A stretch of 64,000 nucleotides of DNA from Pseudomonas asiatica (lineage in GTDB: Bacteria; Pseudomonadota; Gammaproteobacteria; Pseudomonadales; Pseudomonadaceae), in NCBI RefSeq assembly GCF_009932335.1, contig NZ_BLJF01000001.1:1178001-1242000 (forward strand), given 5' to 3'. Each line of letters begins with the position of its first letter. Position 1 is the first letter of the stretch. Shown piece after piece: positions 1 through 11,631 of the stretch. The position numbers and the translations under genes were made by a program. Under the pieces are notes generated by a model. It was not told the DNA's origin, made no database searches, and saw nothing but the letters and a program-made list of their open reading frames with translations.

Positions 1-107
1 GCCTTGTGTCGCGAAAGGGCCGCAAAGCGGCCCCGGCAATCTTCGCGGCGAAGCTGTAAATCCGGGGCTGCTGCGCAGCCCTTTCGCGACACAAGGCCGC
101 TCCTACA
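1..107. repeat. REP doublet (palindromic pair)
   Basis: Two oppositely oriented copies of the 'GGAGCGGCCTTGTGTCGCGA' repeat. Perfect 20-bp arms lie at 1-20 and 78-97. The left copy is cut by the window edge. The same unit recurs at other intergenic sites in the window. Confidence 0.85.
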
Positions 108-130
108 AAAGATTGCGCGTGATTGGAGCA

Positions 131-499
131 TCAATGGCGATGCTTGTGTCGTTCCCGCCAGGCCTTCCACCAGGCCCCGCTCAGCAAGAAGCGCGGAAAG
201 GTGATGAACTGCTCGGTCAGCAGGCGTTGCACGGCATCCTTGCGGTTGGCGAAGGGTTCGGGTTGCTCGGCTTCCAGTCGGTGGCCCTGGCGTTGCAGGC
301 CCAGGCCGGCGATCAGCGCAATGATGCCAACGGCAATCTGGCCCAGGTCCAGGCCGAACAGGCCGGACAGAATCAGCAACGTGCCAAGGATGAACAAAGG
401 CACGGCGATCAGGTGCAGCACCAGGTTGGCCGGGTGGCGGTGATTGTGGTGGTAGCCGCGCCATTGCCAGGCGGGCAGGTTGGGCAGGCGTTTGCTCAT
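131..499 (-). CDS. small membrane protein, possibly DUF962/Mpo1-like
   Basis: A protein of about 122 residues with one long hydrophobic stretch, roughly residues 25-65, that could form two membrane segments joined by a short loop. The N-terminal pattern HNHRHPANLVLHLIAVPL resembles the His-rich start of DUF962 (YGL010w/Mpo1-like) membrane proteins, but the match is short and the function is unproven. The second ATG is preferred because GAGGAA at 506-511 sits six bases upstream of it, whereas the first ATG (505) would have no spacing. It is followed upstream by the chemoreceptor gene on the same strand. Confidence 0.65.
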   Translation of the reverse strand: MSKRLPNLPAWQWRGYHHNHRHPANLVLHLIAVPLFILGTLLILSGLFGLDLGQIAVGIIALIAGLGLQRQGHRLEAEQPEPFANRKDAVQRLLTEQFITFPRFLLSGAWWKAWRERHKHRH

Positions 500-574
500 G
501 GGCATTTCCTCTCGGTCATGCCCAAAGCTTAGTGCGCCCCCCAGGCGGGGGCCAATCGAGGCTGGCTATGGTGA

Positions 575-2053
575 CTATAGCTTGAGCTGGCCAATGGCCT
601 TGTTCAGTTCACCGGCCAAGGTTGCCAGTTCGCTGCTGGTGGTTGCCGAGCCCACGGTCTGTTGCACGGTCTGTTCGGTGACATCGCGGATACTCACCAC
701 GGCGCGGTTCATTTCCTCGGCCACCTGGCTTTGCTGCTCGGCTGCCACGGCAATCTGGGTGTTGCTTTCGCGCATCTGCGCCACGGCACCGGTAATCTCG
801 GCCAGTGCTTCGCCGGCCTCCTGGGCCTGGCGGACGCAGTCGTCGGCCTTGTACGAGCTCTCCTGCATGAACTCCACTGCATCCCGGGTGCCCGACTGCA
901 GGGCCGAAACCATGGTGGTGATCTCGTCGGTGGAGTTTTGCACGCGCTTGGCCAGGTTGCGCACTTCATCGGCCACCACGGCAAAGCCGCGGCCCAGGTC
1001 GCCGGCGCGCGCTGCTTCGATGGCGGCATTGAGCGCCAGCAGGTTGGTCTGCTCGGCGATGCTGTGGATCACACTGACCACGCCATTGATCTTCTGACTG
1101 TCTTCGGCCAGTTGACGAATCATCTCGGCAGTCTGCTGCACGCCGCTGGACAGCCCGGAGATCGAGTCCTGTACCCGGCTGACCACCTCCTGGCCGCTAC
1201 CGGCCAGGGCGTCGGCTGTTTGTGACAGGTCACGGGTGGCGCCGGCATGCTGGGCGATGTGGTGCACCGTTGCTGACATTTCGTTGATGGCGGTAGCGGC
1301 CTGGTCGGTCTCGCTCTGCTGGCCGAGCATGCCGTGGCGCACGTCGCTCATGCTCGCGGCCAGGCGCGCGGCACCGGAGTCCAGTTGCGCAGCGGTGTGG
1401 GCGACAGTACTGACCACGCGGTGGTAGGTCGCCTGCATGGCATTGAAGGCCCCGGCCATCTGGCCGACCTCGTCACCACAGGCCAACGGCACGCGGGCCG
1501 ACAGGTCGCCAGTCTTTTCCACGTGCAGCATCACATCCTTGAGGGTGTTGAGCTGGCTGAGCAGGAAGCGGATCAGCAACTGCGAGGCGCCGAGCATGGC
1601 CAGCATCAGGATCAGTACGCATACCGCGTAGTTGCTGAATCGGTCGAAGAACACCTGGCGCAGGCTTGGCGACTGGGCCAGCACGGCCATTTGCTGATCA
1701 CCGTTGCGCAGTACCTGCGCGCCCTGTAGCGGGTTGTTGCCCAAGAGCCGGGCGGCAGGCAGTTCGACCCAGCCTTGGGCATTGCGCAGGGCCTCCAGGG
1801 GTTCGCCCGCGAAGGTGGGCGTTTGCCCGGGCGACCAGCTGATGACATTGGCCGGGCGGGGTAGCGGCTGGCCGGCCGGCCAGGCAGCAAGCAGTTGCGC
1901 CTGCGCGGCCGCCTGGGCCTGCGCGGCCTCGGCGCGGGCGCGCTGCTCCAGGTGCACGGCATAGAGCACCAGCAGCAAGGTCGTGACAAAGGCCACCGCG
2001 TTGACGGCCCAGAACTTGTACTTCAGGGAAACATTGCTAAGCCAGGCACCCAT
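575..2053 (-). CDS. methyl-accepting chemotaxis protein
   Basis: A 492-residue inner-membrane chemoreceptor that would signal through CheA/CheW to the flagellar motor. A transmembrane helix near residues 12-30 is followed by a periplasmic region of only about 110 residues with no recognised ligand-binding fold, then a second helix near 140-165 and a HAMP domain (about 165-220). A long cytoplasmic coiled coil carries the highly conserved hairpin tip [19 protein letters not shown]. No C-terminal CheR/CheB-binding pentapeptide is visible. The ligand cannot be told from sequence. It stands alone between REP elements. Confidence 0.93.
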   Translation of the reverse strand: MGAWLSNVSLKYKFWAVNAVAFVTTLLLVLYAVHLEQRARAEAAQAQAAAQAQLLAAWPAGQPLPRPANVISWSPGQTPTFAGEPLEALRNAQGWVELPAARLLGNNPLQGAQVLRNGDQQMAVLAQSPSLRQVFFDRFSNYAVCVLILMLAMLGASQLLIRFLLSQLNTLKDVMLHVEKTGDLSARVPLACGDEVGQMAGAFNAMQATYHRVVSTVAHTAAQLDSGAARLAASMSDVRHGMLGQQSETDQAATAINEMSATVHHIAQHAGATRDLSQTADALAGSGQEVVSRVQDSISGLSSGVQQTAEMIRQLAEDSQKINGVVSVIHSIAEQTNLLALNAAIEAARAGDLGRGFAVVADEVRNLAKRVQNSTDEITTMVSALQSGTRDAVEFMQESSYKADDCVRQAQEAGEALAEITGAVAQMRESNTQIAVAAEQQSQVAEEMNRAVVSIRDVTEQTVQQTVGSATTSSELATLAGELNKAIGQLKL

Positions 2054-2176
2054 GGGCAGGTCTTCTCTGAGTTGAGCGGGAACAATATTGGCAAGGTGCC
2101 ATCATTGTGCCTGCGCAAGCCAGGGCCTTTCTTGATGTGTATCAAGAAAATTCCGCCGCAAGTACTGCCGCGCTTT

Positions 2177-2293
2177 TGTAGGAGCGGCCTTGTGTCGCGA
2201 TAGGGGTGCGAAGCGCCCCCAGGTTTTCAGCTTCAGCGGATAGATTGCCGGGGCCGCGTTGCGGCCCTTTCGCGACACAAGGCCGCTCCTACA
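2177..2293. repeat. REP doublet
   Basis: An inverted pair of the class with TGTAGGAGCGGCCTTGTGTC. The outer 24-bp arms at 2177-2200 and 2270-2293 are perfect complements. It lies between the start of the chemoreceptor gene and the end of tatD. Confidence 0.85.
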
Positions 2294-2309
2294 GGAGAAC
2301 GCGTCGGGT

Positions 2310-4672
<2,363 letters not shown>

Positions 4673-4674
4673 CA

Positions 4675-4740
4675 AATCGATATTGTCGATTGTTTTGTTG
4701 GGTTTTTTGCGATTTTCATATCTATCGAATCGATTATGAT
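4675..4740 (+). promoter_or_regulatory. DoxX upstream region with ATCGAT-type dyads
   Basis: Two related dyads lie upstream of the DoxX gene: AATCGA-TATTG-TCGATT (4675-4691) and ATCGA-A-TCGAT (4724-4734). They are followed by a TATGAT box at 4735-4740. The first, with the T-rich run after it, may also act as a terminator for the upstream gene. The second overlaps the likely promoter and looks like a LysR-type or similar operator. No regulator gene is adjacent. Confidence 0.35.
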
Positions 4741-4785
4741 GGCGCCCATCCCAACACAACTTTCCCGCTTCAAGGAGTCTTCGAC

Positions 4786-5223
4786 ATGAACAACGCTACC
4801 CTCAACGCTCTGTTCTCCACCCGCGCCGGCGCTGGCCTGAGCGTCATCCGTATCCTGGTCGGCATCATCTTCATTGCGCATGGTGCGCAGAAACTGTTTG
4901 GCATGTTCGGCGGCTATGGCCTGGAAGGCACTGGCCAGTGGATGGAGAGCATCGGCCTGGCCCCGGGTTACCTGATGGCCCTGCTGTCCGGTAGTGCCGA
5001 GTTCTTCGGCGGCCTGGCGCTGGTGATCGGCCTGCTGGCCCGCCCGGCGGCCCTGGTGCTGGCGGTGACCCTGGTGGTGGCGATCCTCTCGGTGCACATC
5101 GGCAACGGCCTGTTCATGTCCAACAACGGCTATGAGTTCGGCCTGGCCCTGCTGGCTGGCACCGTCGCGGTGCTGATCGAAGGCGCTGGCCGCTTCTCGC
5201 TGGACCGCCTGATCGCCCGCTGA
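4786..5223 (+). CDS. DoxX family membrane protein
   Basis: A 145-residue protein with four hydrophobic segments and the DoxX signatures RILVGIIFIAHGAQKLFG near residue 20 and AEFFGGLALVIGLLARPAAL near residue 70. DoxX/YphA-type proteins are inner-membrane proteins often tied to oxidative or thiol stress, with no defined reaction in most cases. The ATG at 4786 has CAAGGAG seven to ten bases upstream. It is monocistronic, ending at a long terminator-like hairpin. Confidence 0.88.
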   Translation: MNNATLNALFSTRAGAGLSVIRILVGIIFIAHGAQKLFGMFGGYGLEGTGQWMESIGLAPGYLMALLSGSAEFFGGLALVIGLLARPAALVLAVTLVVAILSVHIGNGLFMSNNGYEFGLALLAGTVAVLIEGAGRFSLDRLIAR

Positions 5224-5238
5224 TACACCGCAAATGCC

Positions 5239-5286
5239 AAGATACAAGCCTCAGGCCGATCACTTTCGGCTTGAGGCTTGTATCTT
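5239..5286. terminator. long stem-loop terminator after the DoxX gene
   Basis: Perfect 15-bp arms (5239-5253 and 5272-5286, AAGATACAAGCCTCA and its complement) are extended inside by GGCCGA/TCGGCT. The 3' side lacks a clean T run, so it may act as a barrier or REP-like element as much as a classical intrinsic terminator. Confidence 0.6.
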
Positions 5287-5446
5287 GCCGCTTGTAGCTC
5301 TAGCATACCGTCTGCGCCGATTTAAACAGCTACTTGCGGGGCGCAGGAAAGCCCCTCTCCGGGTCATCCGAAATACCGCTAAAGCGCTGGTTCGGTGACG
5401 CCTCCCACCGCTGCCCAGCGGGATTCGCGAGGCGGAGAGAAGCTCC

Positions 5447-5755
5447 ATGAGTTGCCCACGTACCAGTGTCTGTTTGAGCCCCTTGCCTGCCAGCCAGGCG
5501 TCCCGCACACCGCGCATCCTGCTCGGCGGCCAGCATCAACCCACTCTTTTGCGTCACCTTGAAGGCCTGTCCAGGCGCAAGGGCCAGGCGCGGGCCTTTC
5601 TGATCCAGTTTGCCGATAGCGGCTGTCACCTCGCGCAGTATGGCAATGACCGTTTCGACCTGGCCGTGATCCAGGCCCCGGCGCCGGACGAAACCGCAGA
5701 TATCATCGGCCACCTCACCCGTATCGCGCGTCAAGGCTTGATTACCCGCCGCTGA
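5447..5755 (+). CDS. conserved hypothetical protein upstream of greB
   Basis: A frame of 102 codons with good Pseudomonas codon use, especially from about residue 23 on (RILLGGQHQPTLLRHLEGLSRR onward, written here only in part). GGAGAG lies about eight bases before the ATG. The stop codon overlaps the greB Shine-Dalgarno, so the two are probably co-transcribed. No domain recognised. The first twenty residues are less convincing and the true start could lie further in. Confidence 0.6.
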   Translation: MSCPRTSVCLSPLPASQASRTPRILLGGQHQPTLLRHLEGLSRRKGQARAFLIQFADSGCHLAQYGNDRFDLAVIQAPAPDETADIIGHLTRIARQGLITRR

Positions 5756-5766
5756 GGAGCGCGCTG

Positions 5767-6240
5767 TTGAGTACCAATATCATCACCACGGAAGGCCATG
5801 AGGCGCTGAAGAAAGAACTGGACCACCTGTGGCGGGTGTACCGCCCGGAGATTACCCAGAAGGTTACCTGGGCGGCCTCGCTGGGCGACCGCAGCGAGAA
5901 TGCCGACTACCAGTACAACAAGAAGCTGCTGCGCGAGATCGACCGCCGGGTGCGTTACCTGCGCAAGCGTCTTGAAGATGTGAAGGTGGTGGCCTACTCG
6001 CCGCAGCAGGAGGGCAAGGTGTTTTTCGGTGCCTGGGTGGAGATTGAGAACGACGAGGGCGAGACCATGAAGTTTCGCATTGTCGGGTATGACGAGATCT
6101 ATGGGCGCAATGACTACATCTCGATCGACTCGCCCATGGCTCGCGCCTTGCTGAAGAAGGAGGAGGGTGATGAGGTGGTGGTGCACACACCTACCGGTGA
6201 AGCGACCTGGTATGTAAACAACATCAGCTACGGGCAGTGA
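5767..6240 (+). CDS. greB: transcription elongation factor GreB
   Basis: 157 residues with the N-terminal coiled-coil hairpin (about 1-75) that enters the RNA polymerase secondary channel. The acidic tip is recognisable in GDRSENADYQYNKKLLREIDRR. A C-terminal FKBP-like domain carries YGRNDYISIDSPMARALL and the VNNISY end. GreB rescues backtracked polymerase by stimulating transcript cleavage. The start is a TTG at 5767, seven bases after GAGGAG. The slightly longer C terminus and sequence favour GreB over GreA. Confidence 0.93.
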   Translation: MSTNIITTEGHEALKKELDHLWRVYRPEITQKVTWAASLGDRSENADYQYNKKLLREIDRRVRYLRKRLEDVKVVAYSPQQEGKVFFGAWVEIENDEGETMKFRIVGYDEIYGRNDYISIDSPMARALLKKEEGDEVVVHTPTGEATWYVNNISYGQ

Positions 6241-6258
6241 TCTGATATTGCCTGTTAT

Positions 6259-6352
6259 GGCCCTATCGCCGGCAAGCCAGCTCCCACAGGGATAGCGCAT
6301 GCCTCGAGGCCGATGCGGTCGAGGTGGGAGCTGGCTTGCCGGCGATAGGGCC
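6259..6352. repeat. REP doublet, CCGGCAAGCCAGCTCCCAC class
   Basis: Perfect 29-bp inverted arms at 6259-6287 and 6324-6352 between the convergent greB and ybbP-like genes. This is the second REP class of the window. It could form a very stable cruciform or RNA hairpin and may end both transcripts. Confidence 0.85.
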
Positions 6353-6366
6353 CTGACAGGTAAGTC

Positions 6367-8874
6367 TCACCCTTCCCGCAAGACCGCCAACGGGCTGGCA
6401 TTCAACGCCCGCCGCGTCCCCAGCACCCCCGCCCCACCTACCAGCAGCGCCCCTGCCAGGGGCAACAGCAGCAACCATACATGCGGGCTCCATTGCAGGT
6501 CGAAGGCATAGCGGTACAGCACCAGGGTAATCAGCTCGCACCCGAACGCCGCCAGCAAGCCGCTGGCCGCACCCAGCAAGCCGAACTCGATCCGCCGCGC
6601 CTTGACCAGCAATGGCCGCGCTGCGCCCAGCGCACGCAGCAAGGCGCCCTGGCGGATGCGCTCGTCCAGCGTTGCCTGCAAGCCAGCGAACAGCACCGCC
6701 AGCCCGGCTGCCAGCACGAACAGCAACACATACTCGACCGCCAGGGTCACCTGGGCGAGGATGCTGCGCAGCTGATCGAGCAAGGCGTCCACCTGCAGGA
6801 TGGTCACTGCCGGGAATGCCCGTGACAGCGCCACCACATCCAGGTCATGGCCCGGTGCCAGATAGAAGCTGGTCAGGTAGGTGGTCGGGAGCCCCTGCAG
6901 CGTGCCGGGTTGGAAGATCATGTAGAAGTTCGGCTGGAAGCTGTCCCAGTGCACGCTGCGCAGGCTGCTGACCCGTGCCTGGCGTTGCTGGCCGCCGATG
7001 TCGAAAGTCAGCAGGTCACCCAGTTGCAGCTTCAGGCTGTTGGCCAGTTCCGCCTCCACCGACACACCGGGGATTTCATCTTCGGCGGGCAACGCCTGCC
7101 ACCAGTTGCCGCCTGTCAGTGCGTTGCCTTCGGGCAGTTCGGCCGCCCACGTCAGGCTGAGGTCGCGCTGAACGGCGCGCTCACCTGCCGAGTCCTTGCT
7201 GACCACCTGCTGCACCGGTTGCTCGTTGATTTTTACCAGGCGGCCGGGTGTCACCGGGTACAGCGGCGCCGAGGCGGCATTGACCTGCTGCAGGTGTTGG
7301 GCGAAGGGCTCACGATCATCCGGCAGGATGTTCAGGGCGAAATGGTTGGGTGCATCCTTGGGGAGCTGCGCTTGCCAGGTGTCGAGCAGTTCTGCGCGCA
7401 GCAGCGCGACCAGGGCCATGGCCAGCAGGATCAGGCCGAAGGCCAGGGCCTGGCCGGCAGCGGCCATGGGGTGGCGCAGCAGTTGGCCCAGCCCCAGTCG
7501 CCAGGTCAGTGGTGCCCCGGCCAGCAATTGGCGCAGGCTGCGCAAACCGAGCAGCAGCAGGCCGCCGAGCAGCAGAGCGGCGACCAGGCCGCCACCGAGC
7601 AGGGCGAAGGTGAGCAGCAGGTCGAGGCTCAGGCGCCACATGATCAGGCCCAGGGCGAACAGGGCCGCACCGTACACCAGCCAGCTGCTGGGCGGTATCG
7701 GCAGCAGGTCGCGGCGCAGCACGCGAAGCGGCGGTACCTGGCCCAGCGCGGCAATTGGCGGCAGGGCGAAACCGGCCAGGGCTACCAGCCCGGTAGCGAT
7801 GCCGGCCAGGGCTGGGACGATGCCGCCTGCAGGCACCACGCTTGGCAACAGGCCATGCAGCAGGCGGAACAGGCCCAGTTGCGCCAGCCAGCCGAGCAGG
7901 GCGCCGGCCAGCGCGGCGACCAGGCCGAGCATGGCCAGCTGCAGGCAGTACAGGCCCAGTGCCTGGCGGCGCGAAAGGCCCAGGCAGCGCAGCAGGGCGC
8001 TGGCGTCCAGGCGGCGTGCGGCATAGCGGCTGGCCGACAGGGCCACGGCAACGCCTGCCAGCAGCACCGCCACCAGGCTGGCCATGTTCAGGTAGCGCTC
8101 GGCCTTGCCCAGCGCGCCGCCGACCTGCTGGTTGCCATCGCGGGTGTCGCGCAGGCGCTGGTTGGCGGCCAGGTCCTTTTTCAGTGCCCCGCGGTACTGG
8201 GCCAGCGCTTCGGCATCGCCGCGCCACAGGTCGCGGTAGGTGACCCGGCTGCCCGGCTGGACCACGCCGGTGGCTTGCAGGTCGGCCAGGTTCATCATTA
8301 CCCGTGGGGTAAGGCTGTAGAAGTTGTTGGCGCGGTCCGGTTCGTAGGTCAGTACGCGGCTCATGCGCAGCGTCTTCATGCCCACGTCGATGCTGTCGCC
8401 AACCTTCAGCCCCAATGCCGCCAAAAGGCGTGGTTCGACCCATGCTTCGCCAGGTGCCGGGCCGCCGCCCGGGGTTTCTGTGGCATAGGGCTGCGCAGCA
8501 CTGCGCACTTGCCCGCGCAATGGGTAGGCACCGTCGGCAGCCTTGACGCTGGACAGCTGGATGCCGTTGTCGCCGCCGACCACGCTGGTGAACTCGACGA
8601 CCTGGGCGTGGCGCAGGCCCAGTGCCTTGCCGGCCTCGATCTGCTGGTCGCGGGCCGGGGCGCTGCCCTGCAGCACCAGGTCGGCACCAAGGAACTCGCT
8701 GGCGCGCAGTTGCATGGCGCCGTTGAGGCGGGCACCGAAATAGCCGATGGCAGTGCTGGCCGCGACCGCCACCAGCAGGGCGAAGAACAGCACGCGCACT
8801 TCGCTTGCGCGAATGTCGCGCAGCAGCTGGCGCAGGGCCAGGCCGCACAGGCGGGACAGCGGCATGTGGGTCAT
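6367..8874 (-). CDS. FtsX-like ABC transporter permease (YbbP type)
   Basis: 835 residues. An N-terminal membrane segment (about 26-50) is followed by a large extracytoplasmic domain. A first FtsX-type bundle spans about 265-450, with further helices to about 500. A second extracytoplasmic domain and a C-terminal FtsX bundle (about 700-830) end in ALNASPLAVLREG. This is the layout of YbbP, the partner of the YbbA ATPase. The transported substrate is unknown; the family is related to lipoprotein- or lipid-extracting MacB/LolC-type systems. The start overlaps the ybbA stop by one base. Confidence 0.88.
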   Translation of the reverse strand: MTHMPLSRLCGLALRQLLRDIRASEVRVLFFALLVAVAASTAIGYFGARLNGAMQLRASEFLGADLVLQGSAPARDQQIEAGKALGLRHAQVVEFTSVVGGDNGIQLSSVKAADGAYPLRGQVRSAAQPYATETPGGGPAPGEAWVEPRLLAALGLKVGDSIDVGMKTLRMSRVLTYEPDRANNFYSLTPRVMMNLADLQATGVVQPGSRVTYRDLWRGDAEALAQYRGALKKDLAANQRLRDTRDGNQQVGGALGKAERYLNMASLVAVLLAGVAVALSASRYAARRLDASALLRCLGLSRRQALGLYCLQLAMLGLVAALAGALLGWLAQLGLFRLLHGLLPSVVPAGGIVPALAGIATGLVALAGFALPPIAALGQVPPLRVLRRDLLPIPPSSWLVYGAALFALGLIMWRLSLDLLLTFALLGGGLVAALLLGGLLLLGLRSLRQLLAGAPLTWRLGLGQLLRHPMAAAGQALAFGLILLAMALVALLRAELLDTWQAQLPKDAPNHFALNILPDDREPFAQHLQQVNAASAPLYPVTPGRLVKINEQPVQQVVSKDSAGERAVQRDLSLTWAAELPEGNALTGGNWWQALPAEDEIPGVSVEAELANSLKLQLGDLLTFDIGGQQRQARVSSLRSVHWDSFQPNFYMIFQPGTLQGLPTTYLTSFYLAPGHDLDVVALSRAFPAVTILQVDALLDQLRSILAQVTLAVEYVLLFVLAAGLAVLFAGLQATLDERIRQGALLRALGAARPLLVKARRIEFGLLGAASGLLAAFGCELITLVLYRYAFDLQWSPHVWLLLLPLAGALLVGGAGVLGTRRALNASPLAVLREG

Positions 8875-9557
8875 CAGGCCTCCGCCGGGGCCACCAGGCG
8901 GCCCGCATCCAGGCGAATCTGGCGGCGGCAGCGCCGGGCCAGGCGTTCGTCATGGGTAACCAGCACCAGGGTGGTGCCGCGCTCCTTGTTCAGTTCGAAC
9001 AGCAAGTCGCTGATGCGTTCGCCGGTGTGGCTGTCGAGGTTGCCGGTGGGTTCGTCGGCAAACAGCACTGCCGGTTGCGCGGCGAAGGCGCGGGCGATGG
9101 CCACCCGTTGTTGTTCGCCGCCCGAAAGCTGGCGCGGAGTGTGGCTCAGGCGCTTGCCCAGACCGACCCGTTCGAGCAGGGTGCGCGCGTGTTCGCGGGC
9201 ATCGCGGCGGCCATCCAGTTCCAGCGGCAGCATGACGTTCTCCAGGGCATTGAGGCTGTCGAGCAACTGGAACGACTGGAACACGAAACCCACATGTTCG
9301 GCGCGCACCCGCGCGCGCTGGTCTTCATCCAGCGGCCCCAGGTCGTGGCCAGCAAGGATGACCTTGCCGGCACTGGGCTGGTCGAGGCCGGCGAGCAGGC
9401 CGAGCAGGGTCGACTTGCCCGAACCCGAGGCGCCGACGATTGCCAGGCTGTCGCCTTGGGCCAGGTCGAGGGACAGGGCGTGCAGGATGGTCAGGTCACC
9501 TTCCGCGCTGGGGACCACTTTGCTAAGGTTCTGCGCAACGAGAATGCTGGGGCCCAT
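8874..9557 (-). CDS. ABC transporter ATP-binding protein (YbbA type)
   Basis: 227 residues. Walker A GASGSGKST (about 46-54), Q-loop FVFQSFQLL, signature LSGGEQQRVAIARA, Walker B AVLFADEPTGNLD and the H-loop VTHDERLARR are all present. It belongs to the LolD/MacB-type subfamily. It is coupled to the FtsX-like permease that follows. It begins ten bases from the divergent tesA start, so its promoter must overlap tesA coding DNA. The Shine-Dalgarno is weak. Confidence 0.92.
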   Translation of the reverse strand: MGPSILVAQNLSKVVPSAEGDLTILHALSLDLAQGDSLAIVGASGSGKSTLLGLLAGLDQPSAGKVILAGHDLGPLDEDQRARVRAEHVGFVFQSFQLLDSLNALENVMLPLELDGRRDAREHARTLLERVGLGKRLSHTPRQLSGGEQQRVAIARAFAAQPAVLFADEPTGNLDSHTGERISDLLFELNKERGTTLVLVTHDERLARRCRRQIRLDAGRLVAPAEA

Positions 9558-9567
9558 GGAGAATCCG

Positions 9568-10173
9568 ATGCGAGTGTGGTGGTTGAGTGCCGGTCTGGCC
9601 CTGTATTGCCTGGCCCAGAGCGCGGCGGCGGGAACACTGCTGGTTGTCGGCGATAGTATCAGCGCCGGTTTTGGCCTGGATACCCGCCAGGGCTGGGTTT
9701 CCCTGTTGCAGACCCGCCTGCGGGACGAAGGTTTCGACGACAAGGTGGTCAATGCATCGATCAGCGGCGACACCAGTGCAGGTGGCCAGGCGCGGCTGCC
9801 GGCGCTGCTTGCAGCGCACAAGCCGAGCCTGGTGGTACTGGAACTGGGCGGCAACGATGGCCTGCGTGGGCAGCCGCCAGCGCAATTGCAACAAAATCTT
9901 GCCTCGATGATCGAGAGCTCGCGCAAGGCCGGTGCCAAGGTGGTGCTGCTGGGCATGCGCCTGCCACCCAATTATGGCGTGCGCTACACCACCGCCTTCG
10001 CCCAGGTGTATGAGCAGCTGGCGACGGAAAAACAGGTGCCGCTGGTGCCGTTTTTCCTCGAGGGGGTAGGGGGCGTGCCTGAGTTGATGCAGGCGGATGG
10101 CATTCACCCGGCCCAGGCCGCCCAGCAGCGCCTGCTGGAAAATGCCTGGCCGGCGATAAAACCCTTGCTGTGA
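9568..10173 (+). CDS. tesA: SGNH esterase / acyl-CoA thioesterase I (TesA)
   Basis: 201 residues with a signal peptide (about 1-21, MRVWWLSAGLALYCLAQSAAA), so it acts in the periplasm. The SGNH blocks are GDSISAGFG with the catalytic Ser, GDTSAGG, GGNDGLRG and DGIHP with the Asp-His pair. Enzymes of this type hydrolyse acyl-CoA, lysophospholipid and aryl esters. The second ATG is chosen because GGAG at 9558-9561 is six bases before it. Divergent adjacency to ybbA/ybbP is also known in E. coli. Confidence 0.92.
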   Translation: MRVWWLSAGLALYCLAQSAAAGTLLVVGDSISAGFGLDTRQGWVSLLQTRLRDEGFDDKVVNASISGDTSAGGQARLPALLAAHKPSLVVLELGGNDGLRGQPPAQLQQNLASMIESSRKAGAKVVLLGMRLPPNYGVRYTTAFAQVYEQLATEKQVPLVPFFLEGVGGVPELMQADGIHPAQAAQQRLLENAWPAIKPLL

Positions 10174-10231
10174 CGCTTTAAACGGCGCCGGCTTTCGGCT
10201 AATGTTGCGCCCCCCGTTTCGAGTGCCACCG

Positions 10232-10522
10232 ATGCCGCGCCCTGCCTGGTCCCTGTATGCCTACCAACTGATCGAGCCTGATGAGCAGCTCGACCTGTTC
10301 GCCTGCCAGGAAATCCGCGTCCACCTCGTGGCCCGCCAGCTGGAACTGGGCGTACCGGCCGATCGCACCTTGTGCGGTGGCCTGCTGCCGGCGCAACCGC
10401 GCTGGTCGGGGGTGCCGCGCTCGATCTACCGCGATGGCCGCCTGTGCGACCTGTGCCGCGCCATCCTCGATGCCCAGCGGCGCGGCATGCGCCCGGTGTG
10501 GCCAGAGCTGCAGGGCGGCTGA
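10232..10522 (+). CDS. conserved hypothetical protein with CxxC
   Basis: About 96 residues, well coded, with a late CDLC pair (GRLCDLCRAILDAQRRGM) and no membrane segment. The in-frame upstream extension to 10202 looks less like coding sequence. No function assigned; the two cysteines could bind metal or form a disulfide. It lies 58 bases after tesA on the same strand. Confidence 0.6.
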   Translation: MPRPAWSLYAYQLIEPDEQLDLFACQEIRVHLVARQLELGVPADRTLCGGLLPAQPRWSGVPRSIYRDGRLCDLCRAILDAQRRGMRPVWPELQGG

Positions 10523-10633
10523 ACGCCGCACCTTTCATCATCTGAAACGCTTGCATGGCGCCAATGCCTCCCGCTTGCATCGGCGCGGGTGTACAATCGA
10601 TTCTCTTGACCCACCTTTCGAAGGATTTACCGG

Positions 10634-11611
10634 ATGTTGCCGCGCTTTCCTGCCGTCACCCGTAGCCTGTCCCTGGCCGCCCTGCTGGTAGCAGGCCCCG
10701 CTGCTGCGCTGGAGCTGCCACTGCCACCACCCGGTGAAGACATCATCGGCCAGGTGCATGTGATCAAGGCAAAGTACGAGGACACGTTCGCCGATATCGG
10801 CACTGCCAACGACCTCGGCTACCTGGAAATGATCGCCGCCAACCCGGGCGTGGACCCGTGGTTGCCAGGTGCCGGCACCGAGATCATCCTGCCGACCCGC
10901 TACATCCTGCCGCCTGGCCCGCGTGAAGGCATCGTCATCAACCTGGCCGAATACCGTATGTACTACTTCCCGAAAGGGCAGAACGTGGTGCATACATTCC
11001 CGCTGGGCATCGGTCGTGAAGGCTGGGGTTCGCCGATCGCCAATACCAAGATCACTGCCAAGACGCCAAACCCGACCTGGACTCCGCCAGCGTCCATCCG
11101 TGCCGAGCACGCGGCTGACGGCGACATCCTGCCGAGCGTGGTGCCGGCTGGCCCGGACAACCCGCTGGGGCCGTTCAAGTTCACCCTCGGCGTGCCGGGC
11201 TACCTGATCCACGGTTCGAACAAGAAGTTCGGCATTGGCATGCGTACCAGCCACGGTTGCTTCCGCATGCTCAACAACAACGTGCTGGAACTGTCGAAGA
11301 TGGTGCCGGTGGGTACGCCGGTGCGCATCATCAACGAGCCCTACAAGTTCGGTATCAGTGGTGGCAAGGTCTATCTGGAGGCGCACACGCCGCTGGACGA
11401 CCAGGGTAATCCGTCGGTGGTCGATAAACACACTGCTGTTATCAATGCCTTGCTCAAGCGAGAAGACCTGGCCAATAACCTACGCATGAACTGGGACATG
11501 GTGCGTGATGTGGTGGCCGCGGAAGATGGCATGCCGGTGGAAATTGCCGTACCGACCGAAAACCAGGGTGGTGCGCCAATGGTTTCGAGCATTCCGCCCG
11601 AACTGCAGTAA
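10634..11611 (+). CDS. L,D-transpeptidase (YkuD/ErfK family)
   Basis: 325 residues. A signal peptide (about 1-26) leads into a LysM-like segment (about 40-95). The YkuD catalytic domain follows, with IHGSNKKFGIG and the active-site SHGCFRM (Cys near residue 209). Such periplasmic enzymes form 3-3 crosslinks in peptidoglycan or attach Braun-type lipoproteins. The nearby major lipoprotein gene oprI is a plausible partner, although that is inference. AAGGA precedes the ATG. Confidence 0.92.
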   Translation: MLPRFPAVTRSLSLAALLVAGPAAALELPLPPPGEDIIGQVHVIKAKYEDTFADIGTANDLGYLEMIAANPGVDPWLPGAGTEIILPTRYILPPGPREGIVINLAEYRMYYFPKGQNVVHTFPLGIGREGWGSPIANTKITAKTPNPTWTPPASIRAEHAADGDILPSVVPAGPDNPLGPFKFTLGVPGYLIHGSNKKFGIGMRTSHGCFRMLNNNVLELSKMVPVGTPVRIINEPYKFGISGGKVYLEAHTPLDDQGNPSVVDKHTAVINALLKREDLANNLRMNWDMVRDVVAAEDGMPVEIAVPTENQGGAPMVSSIPPELQ

Positions 11612-11631
11612 GGTAATTGCGACACACCCGG

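Noticed and set aside
6847..10173. A plus-strand open frame of over 1100 codons opposite ybbP/ybbA
   Set aside because: It is antisense to two clearly assigned genes for most of its length and is Gln/Ala-rich as expected for the complement of GC-rich coding DNA. Only its last 201 codons are real (tesA).
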